Source: Candidatus Zixiibacteriota bacterium
GTDB taxonomy: Bacteria; Zixibacteria; MSB-5A5; JAUVRN01
Assembly: GCA_030597645.1 (NCBI GenBank)
Contig: JAUVRN010000092.1
Coordinates: 1-7,194 of the forward strand
Length of the DNA: 7,194 nucleotides
Direction: 5' to 3'
Part shown: in pieces, positions 1-6,429 of the stretch
Layout of the letters: each line of letters opens with the position of its first letter
How positions within the stretch are numbered: the stretch's first letter is position 1
Program-made: the position numbers and the translations under genes
The notes under the pieces: model-generated
Told to the model about the DNA's origin: nothing
The model's database searches: none
Seen by the model: only the letters and a program-made list of their open reading frames with translations

Positions 1-1
1 C

Positions 2-985
2 ACGGGATTCGTAGCCGACGGGCCGACGCAGATTCTCCTCTCCGCCCTGTTCATGGGCGCCACGATGTCGATCATCTTCATGGGTGTGGGCAAGGGCATC
101 GAGCGGGTTACGCGTATCCTGATGCCCACGCTGCTGGTGATTCTCCTGCTGCTGTTGGGCAGCGCACTCACCATGGACGGCGCCGGGGAGGCGCTGAGCT
201 TCATCTTCACGCCGCACTTTGCGGAGCTCACGATGGAGGGATGGCTGGAAGCACTGGGACATGCCTTCTTCACCCTGTCGCTGGGCATGGGCGCCATGAT
301 CACCTACGGATCCTATCTGTCAAAGAAAGACTCGGTGGTCTCGTCGTCCGCTACGGTGGTGCTCCTCGACACCGTGATCGCGATCGTCGCCACGGTGATC
401 ATGTTCTCCGTGATCTTTTCGGTGGCCGGCATGTCGGAGCAGGTGGGCAAGTCCACGGCGGGAATGTTGTTCATCACCCTGCCGCAGCTATTCTACAGTG
501 TCGTGCCGGGAGGTACGTTCCTGGCACCGCTCTTCTATATACTCGTGGGGTTCGCGGCGCTCACCTCCACGATCTCGCTGCTCGAAGTCGTGGTGGCCTA
601 CTTCATCGACGAGCGAGGTATGAACCGCCACGCAGCGACGGCCATGTGCGGCGGATTGACATTTGTCGTGACCGTGCTGTGCGCCCTTTCTCTGGGTGCC
701 TGGGGCTCGCTCTCCAATTTCACGGTCTTCGGCACCAAGGCGGGCCTCTTCGCCACACTCGATCACATCGCGTCCAACTGGCAGTTACCCATCGGCGGCT
801 TCCTGATCACGCTGGCCGCCGGGTGGTTCATGACGCGGGAATCGACGGAGTCTGAGCTCGCCGACGAAACGGTGCCCGGCTGGTTCCACTACGGTACCTG
901 GCGGTTTCTTGTCCGCTACATCGCACCGTTAGCCGTGGCCCTTGTCATCGGCGCCGTCATATGTTTCGGCAAGGATTTCAGTTAG
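2..985 (+). CDS. Sodium-dependent transporter, SNF/NSS family (5' end outside the window)
   Basis: This is the C-terminal 327 residues of a Na+-coupled secondary transporter of the neurotransmitter:sodium symporter (LeuT-fold) family, an inner-membrane protein that normally imports amino acids or related amines. The reading frame is open from base 2, so the ATG at 53 is internal; by family length roughly the first 120-180 residues (TM1 to about TM4) lie off the left edge. Visible family marks are the broken TM6 segment (FFTLSLGMGAMITYGSYLSK, about nt 269-328) and the TM8 stretch AALTSTIS (about nt 554-577), whose Ala, Thr and Ser line up with the Na2-site residues of LeuT. About seven hydrophobic segments follow in order, ending with the usual TM11-like FLVRYIAPLAV and a short tail. 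Substrate cannot be read from the sequence. The gene converges on the SRP RNA gene 28 bp downstream; I see no separate + strand terminator in that gap. Confidence 0.93.
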   Translation, partial: TGFVADGPTQILLSALFMGATMSIIFMGVGKGIERVTRILMPTLLVILLLLLGSALTMDGAGEALSFIFTPHFAELTMEGWLEALGHAFFTLSLGMGAMITYGSYLSKKDSVVSSSATVVLLDTVIAIVATVIMFSVIFSVAGMSEQVGKSTAGMLFITLPQLFYSVVPGGTFLAPLFYILVGFAALTSTISLLEVVVAYFIDERGMNRHAATAMCGGLTFVVTVLCALSLGAWGSLSNFTVFGTKAGLFATLDHIASNWQLPIGGFLITLAAGWFMTRESTESELADETVPGWFHYGTWRFLVRYIAPLAVALVIGAVICFGKDFS

Positions 986-1013
986 GCAGACATCGGGGCA
1001 GACCGAAACAAAA

Positions 1014-1284
1014 GGTCCGTGCACCGGTCTCCGACCCTGTACCGAGCTGCGCGGACGGCACGACGGCTCCGCCCAGGCGCCCCTGCGGCACAGGAAAACG
1101 ATACTTACCGCTGCTCCCTCCCGGGCCTGACGGGGTTGGGTACGCTTCCCTTGCACAGGACCTGAACTTCAATACCGCCACACCGGCCGACACATCATGG
1201 CCAGCGAGCCTCGGACCGGCATCGGCCCCGGTAGAGCGGATTCCGGGTGACAGGGCACCGCTAACTCCCCACCTAGCACGGACC
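1014..1284 (-). ncRNA. ffs: Signal recognition particle RNA, large bacterial type (scRNA with Alu domain)
   Basis: RNA scaffold of the SRP, which binds Ffh and targets ribosomes making membrane proteins to the translocon. On the - strand the apical Ffh-binding hairpin lies at 1131-1110 (GTCAGGCCC-GGGA-GGGAGCAGC): the family consensus with a GNRA loop GGGA instead of the usual GGAA, followed by GGTAAG. The 5' part (about 1280-1225) carries the Alu-domain signature GTGCTAGGTGGGGAG, then TAGCGGTGCCCTGT and AATCCGCTCTA, closely matching Bacillus subtilis scRNA from memory. The ends close on each other: GGTCCGTGC at 1284-1276 pairs with GCACGGACC at 1022-1014, giving 271 nt, about the length of the B. 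subtilis RNA and far longer than the 114-nt E. coli 4.5S RNA. A T-rich run (TTTTGTTT, 1013-1006) follows and probably ends transcription. The ends are set by pairing, not mapped. Confidence 0.94.
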
Positions 1285-1291
1285 AACACCA

Positions 1292-1319
1292 AATAAAACG
1301 GCCCGGGAGATCCCGGGCC
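1292..1319 (-). terminator. Intrinsic terminator-like hairpin between tRNA-Ala and SRP RNA
   Basis: An 8-bp GC stem (GGCCCGGG/CCCGGGCC, arms at 1312-1319 and 1300-1307) with a 4-nt loop is followed on the - strand by GTTTTATTT. It begins 18 nt after the tRNA 3' end and stops just before the SRP RNA 5' end. It fits a terminator for the tRNA transcript, although the T run is broken and read-through is possible. Confidence 0.75.
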
Positions 1320-1337
1320 AGTTCTTCAGGCTCAAAG

Positions 1338-1410
1338 TGGAGCAGAACGGGATCGAACCGTCGACCTGTACGTTGCGAACGTACCGCTCTCCCAACTGAG
1401 CTACTGCCCC
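1338..1410 (-). tRNA. tRNA-Ala, anticodon CGC
   Basis: A complete 73-nt cloverleaf folds on the - strand: 7-bp acceptor stem (GGGGCAG/CTGCTCC), D stem GCTC/GAGC with AGTTGGGA loop, anticodon stem GTACG/CGTAC with loop TTCGCAA, 5-nt variable loop AGGTC, and T stem GACGG/CCGTT with loop TTCGATC. The anticodon CGC (1377-1375) reads GCG (Ala). The G3:U70 wobble pair in the acceptor stem, the main alanyl-tRNA synthetase identity element, is present, as is discriminator A73. CCA is not encoded (CTT follows), so it must be added by nucleotidyltransferase. It lies 59 bp past the end of the protein-gene run and ahead of the terminator-like hairpin. Confidence 0.96.
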
Positions 1411-1435
1411 ACAAACGCTTTTTCAACAGCGGCCT

Positions 1436-1463
1436 AATCTAGACTATCGGCCCGAAAACACAA
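1436..1463 (-). promoter_or_regulatory. Possible sigma70-type promoter for tRNA-Ala
   Basis: On the - strand TTGTGT (1463-1458) and TAGATT (1441-1436) are separated by 16 bp, which would place the start about 20 nt before the tRNA 5' end. Both boxes are weak matches to TTGACA/TATAAT. The position in the only gap between the protein genes and the tRNA is the main support. Read-through from the upstream genes could serve instead. Confidence 0.3.
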
Positions 1464-1469
1464 GACCTT

Positions 1470-1931
1470 TTAGGCCGACGTGGTTTTATCGTCCCCCTGG
1501 TTGCCAGACGTAACTTCTTCGCGCGGTGGAAGTTCCACTCTGGGTGTTTTCAGCCGCAGCTTCACCAGCAGCGAGTCCGACTCCTGGCGTGCCTTCTTGA
1601 CACGCCGCTTGTACTCGCGCTCCCACTTTTGCTCGACCGCGTCAGCCGCTTCGATTTTCTGCAGCAGGCGCTCCACGTTTTCGCGCCGTTCCATGGCCCG
1701 CCGGAAGGTGTCGTAATCACGGAAATTGAACAGGGTCTGCACGATCGGCTCGAAAAACACCATCGTCTGCGAACCGATGTAATTGAGTGGCTTGATGGAT
1801 TCGAGAAAGATGATCGCGGGCACCGACATCTTCCAGCGTACCACCCGCTGGGCCAGCTTGTCGAGGATCCGATTCTCATCGTCGGGAATCGGCTCCGTCT
1901 CAGAGAGATCCTGGCTGCCGAACAAGTTCAC
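1470..1931 (-). CDS. Hypothetical protein, 153 aa, with charged coiled-coil-like C-terminal half
   Basis: I do not recognise a named family. The protein starts with an acidic segment (about residues 9-20), then a hydrophobic, possibly membrane-associated stretch (about 36-70) containing AIIFLESIKPLNYIGSQ and MVFFEPIVQTLF, too interrupted to be a clear TM helix. From about 73 to 120 it is strongly charged and helical-looking, with many Arg, Lys and Glu, and may form a coiled coil. The tail is polar. The start is GTG, chosen because it sits 5 nt after GGAGGAG and overlaps the stop of the preceding membrane-protein gene as GTGA (1931-1928). Coupling to that gene suggests the two products act together, perhaps at the membrane, but this is inference. 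It is the last protein gene before the tRNA. Confidence 0.82.
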   Translation of the reverse strand: MNLFGSQDLSETEPIPDDENRILDKLAQRVVRWKMSVPAIIFLESIKPLNYIGSQTMVFFEPIVQTLFNFRDYDTFRRAMERRENVERLLQKIEAADAVEQKWEREYKRRVKKARQESDSLLVKLRLKTPRVELPPREEVTSGNQGDDKTTSA

Positions 1932-2398
1932 GCGTGCTCCTCCGGCTCTGGCACGTACCGCTTGACGAAGGCCAGCACGTCCTTTCCGTTGCTCTCGTAG
2001 CGAACGTACAGTCCGCGAAAGTTCTCCAGCCGCGACTTGTAGGGAAATGGCGACAGCAGGACACCGTTCTTATCCGGCCAATGACTGCGGTAAAGACCCC
2101 AGGTGCGTTCGAACGTCGTGATCAGCGTCTTTACCTTGATGCCTTTCTCGGAGAGCGTGTACCACGCCGGAAAAAAATACGCGGACAACGAAAAGAACAT
2201 GATCACAGTCAGGATCACGGCAAAGCCGGGGCTCCCGGTGTACCAGTGGACGAAGATCGCCAGCACACCCAGAAACACCATCACCAAAGCGGTGCGCACG
2301 GGTGACCGTCGCGCCGGATGGCAGCGATACACCAGTTCGTCCGACGCAGATGCGGACGGTGCCGTCTCGAGGTCAGCCTTCGTCGGGCTCTCCGGCAC
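1928..2398 (-). CDS. Two-TM membrane protein with PH-like C-terminal region, 156 aa
   Basis: A small inner-membrane protein of unknown function. After a Pro/Ala/Ser-rich cytosolic-looking N-terminus and a basic patch (CHPARRSPVR) come two hydrophobic segments close together (roughly residues 36-52 and 58-80), then about 75 soluble residues beginning YTLSEKGIKVKTLITTFERTW. A two-helix hairpin followed by a strand-rich YTLtxxGI segment resembles bacterial PH-like membrane proteins, but this is a resemblance of layout, not a firm family match. The frame is open to a GTG at 2431 (167 aa), but I prefer the GTG at 2398: AAGGA lies 8 nt upstream, and the overlap with the previous gene shrinks from 59 to 26 bp. 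Its stop overlaps the next start. Confidence 0.8.
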   Translation of the reverse strand: MPESPTKADLETAPSASASDELVYRCHPARRSPVRTALVMVFLGVLAIFVHWYTGSPGFAVILTVIMFFSLSAYFFPAWYTLSEKGIKVKTLITTFERTWGLYRSHWPDKNGVLLSPFPYKSRLENFRGLYVRYESNGKDVLAFVKRYVPEPEEHA

Positions 2399-2588
2399 GG
2401 TACCGTTCCTTGCGGATTCGCTCGATCTCACCCAGCAGCTCCTGGGGATCGATCAGTTTCTTTTTGACCATCAGGCTGACCAGCGCTTCCTGTGAAAGCT
2501 GGTTGGAAATCACAAGTTGCTCGACGGTGATCTCGCGGACTTTCCCATCCACCATCATCTTCATCGCGACATTCGGCTTGTCGCTCAT
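2373..2588 (-). CDS. Small hypothetical protein, 71 aa, SHOCT-like helical tail
   Basis: Unrecognised small soluble protein, mostly helical by appearance. Residues 8-22 look strand-like (AMKMMVDGKVREITV). Residues 23-65 give two helical turns of similar design, EQLVISNQLSQEALVSLM and KKKLIDPQELLGEIERIRK. The second resembles the short C-terminal oligomerisation motif (SHOCT) seen in many small bacterial proteins, a weak similarity. A longer frame to 2708 exists but would run through the end of larE and has an Arg/Gly-rich N-terminus typical of out-of-frame translation. The ATG at 2588 overlaps the larE stop as ATGA and is taken as the start. There is no Cys, signal peptide or TM segment. Confidence 0.82.
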   Translation of the reverse strand: MSDKPNVAMKMMVDGKVREITVEQLVISNQLSQEALVSLMVKKKLIDPQELLGEIERIRKERYRAGEPDEG

Positions 2589-3400
2589 CGAATCACCGCC
2601 TTTCCCTGCTCGTAACCGCCCAGATCGAGCGCCACGAATCGAAAACCGTACTCCTGCAGCGTTCGCTCCACATCCCGTCGGCGCGTCTCGTCCTCGAAGA
2701 ACGACCATGCGACCTGCGACAACTCGATCCGTGCCACGTCACCGTGATGACGTACCCTGAACCCGGCCAATCCGAGGTCCTGCAGGTACGCCTCGGCCCG
2801 GGCAATCTGCGACAGCTTTTCTGGATTCACCTGGTCTCCATGTGGGACACGCGACGCCAGGCAGGGCGCAGCCGGCTTGTCCCAGTTGGGCAGCCCCAGC
2901 GCCCTGGCCGTGCGCCGAACTTCTGCCTTGTCGAAGCCCGCTTCGACCAGCGGACTGCGCACCGCAAAGTCCCGGGCCGCATCCATGCCCGGCCGGAAAT
3001 CGCCGAGATCGTCGGTGTTGGCTCCGTTGGCGATCGTGGTGAATCCTTCACGCGATGCCAGTTCGATCAGATGACCGTACAGTTCCGTCTTGCAGTGAAA
3101 GCAGCGATCGGGATGGTTGGCCTGGTAATCGGGATTGTCCTGTTCGTTCGTCTCGAGGAATCGCAGACACCCGCGCAAACCGATCGAGGCGAGGGTCTTC
3201 TCCGCAAGCTCACGTTCCCGCGGCGCCAGGGATGCCGACACGCCCGTCACCGCGATCACGTGGTCCTCACCCAGTGCATCGACCGCCGCCCTGACTACCA
3301 GCGTACTGTCCACGCCGCCTGAATAGGCCACCACCACACGACCGTAATCGCGGCATGTGGCCCACAGATTGGCATACCGGGTTTCAGATGAGACGGTCAT
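2585..3400 (-). CDS. larE: ATP-dependent sacrificial sulfur transferase LarE
   Basis: LarE adenylates the carboxylate groups of pyridinium-3,5-biscarboxylic acid mononucleotide and transfers sulfur to it, a step in making the nickel-pincer nucleotide cofactor of lactate racemase (LarA). The N-terminal ATP-pyrophosphatase signature SGGVDST is intact (about residue 28 from this start). DRCFHCKTELY, NGANTDDLGDFRPGM and APCLASRVPHGDQV follow in family order; the Cys in CLASR corresponds to the sacrificial Cys176 of Lactiplantibacillus plantarum LarE. I see no extra Cys cluster of the kind reported for [4Fe-4S] LarE variants. Length (271 aa) is normal. An in-frame TTG at 3415 would add five residues; neither start has a good ribosome-binding site, so ATG is preferred. 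No larA, larB or larC is present, so the product may serve a remote lar locus or another sulfur-transfer job. Confidence 0.93.
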   Translation of the reverse strand: MTVSSETRYANLWATCRDYGRVVVAYSGGVDSTLVVRAAVDALGEDHVIAVTGVSASLAPRERELAEKTLASIGLRGCLRFLETNEQDNPDYQANHPDRCFHCKTELYGHLIELASREGFTTIANGANTDDLGDFRPGMDAARDFAVRSPLVEAGFDKAEVRRTARALGLPNWDKPAAPCLASRVPHGDQVNPEKLSQIARAEAYLQDLGLAGFRVRHHGDVARIELSQVAWSFFEDETRRRDVERTLQEYGFRFVALDLGGYEQGKAVIR

Positions 3401-3435
3401 AGCCGGAGTAGTCAACGAACTTCTGACTCAGGACG

Positions 3436-5214
3436 CTAGCGCAACGCGGGCGAAATCTGACGATCTCGAATATAATACACGGGAACGCGCCTGTTGTCGC
3501 CCTGGGGCCCAAAATGTACGACCCCCGCAGCGCCGTCGAACTCCTCGATACTGATGAGATGCCTTCCCAGGGCCTGCGGTGTGGCCAGCGAGTCGCCCAG
3601 ACCGCCGGCCAGCAGACGAAACGCGTCGTATCCGAGCGCCGCCATGCGAGTAGGTGCGTTACCATACTTGCGGGAATACCGAGCGGAGAATTGCTCCCAG
3701 GCCATGATTCCGTCTGCCAGGGGCTGCACAGAACCGAAAATCGATTCTTCCAGGTTGCCGCCCACGCGCATCATCAGATCCTCGTCGGCGAAGCTGTCGG
3801 TGCCGATGAGGCGGCCTGCGATCTTGTAAAAGCGGATCTGGGGCAACAGCAAAACGAGGTCCTCGGTGTAGCCCGGCGTGAAGATGGCATCGGGATACAC
3901 GGTGACTTCCTCCTGGTCCAGGCGCGTGCTGTCCGGTGCGTAAAACCAGGTGGTGTCGGACAGCGTGTCGAGAAAACTCGCCTTGAACGTACGGAGATAC
4001 GGACCAAAGTCAGTGATGCCGGGTTCGTAGTAGGTCTCGTGCCAGATCTCCCCGCCCGCGGCTTCGACGGCTTCGCGATACGCTTCGGCCATGTCATAGC
4101 CGTACTCGTCCGCCGGCGCGATGATCAAATGTGAACAGAGCTCGAGCCCTTCTACCGCATAGCCACCCAGTGTGATTCCGTACGTCTGCGTGGACGGGGA
4201 GAGGCAGAATACCTCGCGACCCAGCAACGGCAGCCCGGTCTCCGTAGCCGCAGGCAGAAGCAGGGGCACGTCGGCCGCAGCAGCAGCAGCAGCACATCCC
4301 ACGGCCGCATTGGACGTCAGCGGGCCAATGACGGCAACCGGATCACGTCCCAGCAGCATCTGACAGGAGCGCGTGGCCCGGACGGCGCTGCCCTCGGTGT
4401 CCTCGACCAGAAGATCGATTGTGCGACCCGTCGAGTCGGTGTATTCGCCGGCAGCCAGTTCCACACCGCGCTTCATATCCTTGCCGTAGTTGGCCAGCGA
4501 TCCTGAGATCGGGGCCAGGACACCGACGCGTATGGTCTTGGCCAGTGCCGCTGCGAGCTCACGCTGTCGTACCCGGGCGGCTATGCCCGCCGGTTCATCC
4601 GGGTAGCGGTCCGCAATGGCGCCATAATATCGTGCGGCCCGGTAACGCTGGCCCGATGCATCGAGTTTTTCGCCCACACGTGTCCAGGCACCGGCTGCCA
4701 TTTCGGGCGGCAGCTCGATGTGGAAAATCTCTTCTGCGGCGGTCGCCCCGAGGCGGTCTGCGAGTCCGTCCGATACACTGCGAAAAGCAGCCCTGACCGA
4801 ACGGTCACGGGCGGCTACATACCCCTCGCCGTACGTGTTGACGGCCAGGTCGACGCGAGCGGACGCCACCTGCGCGTGGCCCAGATACAGAAACGCGAGC
4901 GAACGCGTGGACAGATGAGCGAATTCCTCGAGATAGAGATTGGCGTAACGTCGCACCGCGTCGAATCGCTCGGTGTAGACAGCCGACTTGGCCGCGCCCA
5001 GCAGCGCCGCACCCCGGGCCGGTGATCCCGCGTACTTGTCCGCGTACGTACTGAAGTCGGTGTAGGCGTCTTCGAAGTCGCCGCTTACGAGTGCGCGGTA
5101 CGCGCGGCTGTAAAGCGTGCGGGGCAGAATCTCGTCGGCGACGACCGGATACGCCAGGACGGCCACCAGCGCCCCGACCAACAGCAAACGTTGTCTACAG
5201 AGAATAATTGCCAA
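3436..5214 (-). CDS. TPR plus periplasmic-binding-protein fold protein, LpoA-like (penicillin-binding protein activator family)
   Basis: An exported 592-aa protein. The N-terminus (residues 1-27) looks like a signal peptide: Arg7 and Arg9, a hydrophobic core LLLVGALVAVLAY, then VVA before Asp-Glu. Residues about 34-215 are helical TPR-like repeats (for example ALVSGDFEDAYTDFSTYADK and RAARYYGAIADRYPDEPAG). Residues about 226-592 form a Leu/Ile/Val-binding-protein (Peripla_BP_6) type domain, starting IRVGVLAPISGSLANYGKDM and including VAVIGPLTS and LPAATETG. TPR plus binding-protein is the layout of LpoA, the outer-membrane activator of PBP1A, but without a lipobox Cys anchor here. It could instead be a solute receptor; no ABC permease genes are adjacent. 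The frame opens to 5376, but that part is inside the nuclease gene and reads as low-complexity Arg/Ser/Pro. I chose the TTG at 5214 because it keeps the basic n-region and follows GGAGG, though only 3 nt away. TTG at 5187 is an alternative. Confidence 0.85.
   Translation of the reverse strand: MAIILCRQRLLLVGALVAVLAYPVVADEILPRTLYSRAYRALVSGDFEDAYTDFSTYADKYAGSPARGAALLGAAKSAVYTERFDAVRRYANLYLEEFAHLSTRSLAFLYLGHAQVASARVDLAVNTYGEGYVAARDRSVRAAFRSVSDGLADRLGATAAEEIFHIELPPEMAAGAWTRVGEKLDASGQRYRAARYYGAIADRYPDEPAGIAARVRQRELAAALAKTIRVGVLAPISGSLANYGKDMKRGVELAAGEYTDSTGRTIDLLVEDTEGSAVRATRSCQMLLGRDPVAVIGPLTSNAAVGCAAAAAAADVPLLLPAATETGLPLLGREVFCLSPSTQTYGITLGGYAVEGLELCSHLIIAPADEYGYDMAEAYREAVEAAGGEIWHETYYEPGITDFGPYLRTFKASFLDTLSDTTWFYAPDSTRLDQEEVTVYPDAIFTPGYTEDLVLLLPQIRFYKIAGRLIGTDSFADEDLMMRVGGNLEESIFGSVQPLADGIMAWEQFSARYSRKYGNAPTRMAALGYDAFRLLAGGLGDSLATPQALGRHLISIEEFDGAAGVVHFGPQGDNRRVPVYYIRDRQISPALR
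4276..4296 (-). repeat. GCT triplet run coding for seven alanines
   Basis: Five tandem GCT codons followed by GCG and GCC encode Ala308-Ala314 of the LpoA-like protein, just after Cys307. It is a short microsatellite inside the binding-protein domain, in the helix that follows the IGPLTSNAAVG turn. In-frame length change by slippage would leave the reading frame intact. Confidence 0.7.
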
Positions 5215-5677
5215 AATCCTCCGGGTTGATGCGGCGCAGCCGCTCGCGCAGCGACTCCGGATCGTTGATGGCCGACAGACGGCCTTCGGGTGCTCGGGGC
5301 TGTAGCAGCTCCTCGTTGGCAAAGATGGGCGCCTTGGCTTTGAGGGCAATGGCGATTGAGTCCGAAGGGCGGGCATCGATGGTCATCCGCCCGTGGGTCG
5401 TATCGAGCTGAATCTGCGCAAAGAACGTCTGATCCCGCAGTTCGGTGACTTCCACGCGGGCCACGTTGGCCTCGAGCTGAGAGACCAACTCGCGAATCAG
5501 ATCGTGCGTCAGGGGGCGCTTGGATGAAAACCCGGACAGTTCCATGGCGATGGCCCAGGCTTCGTAGTGCCCGATCCAAATGGGCAGGATGCCCTCCTGA
5601 TCGACGGGCTTCAGGATGACGACCGGGGAATTGCTGGCGATATCCAGCGCCAGTCCATCGACCCGAACCTCGACCAT
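5195..5677 (-). CDS. Bifunctional nuclease family protein (DUF151/BFN)
   Basis: A 160-aa protein of the bifunctional nuclease domain family (PF02577), whose plant members have been reported to cut both DNA and RNA; bacterial members are mostly uncharacterised. Recognisable pieces are MVEVRVDGLALD, the core PVVILKP...LPIWIGHYEAWAIAMEL (about residues 18-47), RPLTHDLI (54-61) and the highly conserved R-P-S-D-S-I-A-I-A-L segment (about 103-112), then FANEELL. Length is normal for stand-alone bacterial members. The ATG follows the rplI stop with no gap (TAG|ATG), so it probably depends on ribosomes ending L9. Its own stop lies 20 bp inside the start of the next gene. Being next to rplI is compatible with a role near translation or RNA, but that is inference. 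Confidence 0.93.
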   Translation of the reverse strand: MVEVRVDGLALDIASNSPVVILKPVDQEGILPIWIGHYEAWAIAMELSGFSSKRPLTHDLIRELVSQLEANVARVEVTELRDQTFFAQIQLDTTHGRMTIDARPSDSIAIALKAKAPIFANEELLQPRAPEGRLSAINDPESLRERLRRINPEDFGNYSL

Positions 5678-6124
5678 CTACTCTTTCTTGACCACCCAGA
5701 GCTTGACGTCGGCCGTGACTTCGGAGCCCAGCTTGATCGGCACCGTGAACAGGCCCAGCTCCTTGATCGGATCCTCGAGTTGAATCTTGCGACGGTCCAC
5801 CGGGTGGCCGGCCGCGGCCAGCAACTCGGCGACGTTTTGCGAGGTAACCGAACCGAAGACTTTGTCCTCTTCGCCTACCTGTACCGACGCAGTGATGGAG
5901 ATGCCCTCGAGTGTCTCTTTCTCGGTGAGTGCGGCGCGATGCTTCTTTTGATCGCGCTGATCCTTCTGCCTGCGGATCAGATCGAGATTGCGGAGATGAC
6001 CGGTCGAAGCTTCCACCGCGAGGTTGCGGGGAATCAGATAGTTGCGCCCGTAGCCGGCCCTGACCTCGACCACTTCACCGGTCGTGCCCAGCTTTTCGAT
6101 GTCGTCTTTGAGTATGACTTTCAT
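5678..6124 (-). CDS. rplI: 50S ribosomal protein bL9
   Basis: bL9 binds 23S rRNA at the base of the L1 stalk and reaches out from the ribosome, helping keep reading frame. The 148 residues give the full two-domain protein: N-domain MKVILKDDIEKLG...GYGRNYLIPRNLA (1-40), the long charged connecting helix (about 41-75, rich in Arg, Lys, Asp and Gln), and the C-domain from about 76 with EDKVFGSVTSQNVAELL and VDRRKIQL, ending in TADVKLWVVKKE. Length matches E. coli L9. The ATG lies 17 bp after the rpsR stop; a GGGGGA element 12 nt upstream overlaps the end of rpsR. Confidence 0.97.
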   Translation of the reverse strand: MKVILKDDIEKLGTTGEVVEVRAGYGRNYLIPRNLAVEASTGHLRNLDLIRRQKDQRDQKKHRAALTEKETLEGISITASVQVGEEDKVFGSVTSQNVAELLAAAGHPVDRRKIQLEDPIKELGLFTVPIKLGSEVTADVKLWVVKKE

Positions 6125-6141
6125 GGCTGTTCTGCGTCCCC

Positions 6142-6375
6142 CTAGCGCCTGTACCCTACACCCACAAACGGCAGCAACGCCAGGTGCCGACCGCGCTTGA
6201 TGGCGAGCGTCAGCTTGCGCTGGTGCCAGGCGCAGGTACCGGTAATCCGGCGCGGCACGATCTTGCCGCGCTCCGACAGGTAGCGGCGCAGGGCCTTTTC
6301 ATCCTTGTAATCAATGTGAAGAATCGTGTTCTCACAAAAGCGACAGGTTTTTCGGCTGCGTCGTTCGAATGCCAT
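6142..6375 (-). CDS. rpsR: 30S ribosomal protein bS18 (zinc-ribbon form)
   Basis: bS18 sits on the platform of the small subunit as a partner of bS6. The 77 residues cover the whole protein, with the conserved [16 protein letters not shown] core (about 32-47) and [10 protein letters not shown] near the end. Cys11, Cys14 (CRFC), Cys48 and His51 (CAWH) make a likely Zn2+ site, the so-called C+ form; E. coli S18 lacks these residues. No second, cysteine-free copy is seen here. It lies 54 bp after rpsF, with AGAGGA 12 nt before the ATG. No ssb gene separates S6 and S18, unlike in many Firmicutes. Confidence 0.97.
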   Translation of the reverse strand: MAFERRSRKTCRFCENTILHIDYKDEKALRRYLSERGKIVPRRITGTCAWHQRKLTLAIKRGRHLALLPFVGVGYRR

Positions 6376-6429
6376 AGCGATAGTGAATCCTCTGAAATCG
6401 TTACCGGGTTGAGTTGCGTCGAACCGAGC

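Noticed and set aside
942..1296. Open frames on both strands across the SRP RNA region
   Set aside because: They lie within a region explained by a structured RNA, have Arg/Pro/Ser-rich low-complexity translations and show no protein family signs.
1411..1469. Terminator for the protein-gene run between the 153-aa gene and the tRNA
   Set aside because: GGCC repeats there do not form a continuous stem followed by a T run, so I do not call one.
2589..2708. 40-codon N-terminal extension of the 71-aa gene
   Set aside because: It overlaps the conserved end of larE in another frame and reads as Arg/Gly-rich sequence; the ATGA junction gives a natural start.
2744..3322. 192-codon + strand frame opposite larE
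   Set aside because: It is antisense to a well-conserved enzyme, and its translation shows no recognisable domain. In GC-rich DNA such antisense frames are common.
5215..5376. N-terminal 54-codon extension of the LpoA-like gene
   Set aside because: It lies wholly inside the nuclease gene in another frame, translates to Arg/Ser/Pro-rich sequence and would bury the signal peptide.
5085..5579. 164-codon - strand frame overlapping the nuclease and LpoA-like genes
   Set aside because: It is a third-frame shadow of two genes with family support, with no motif of its own.
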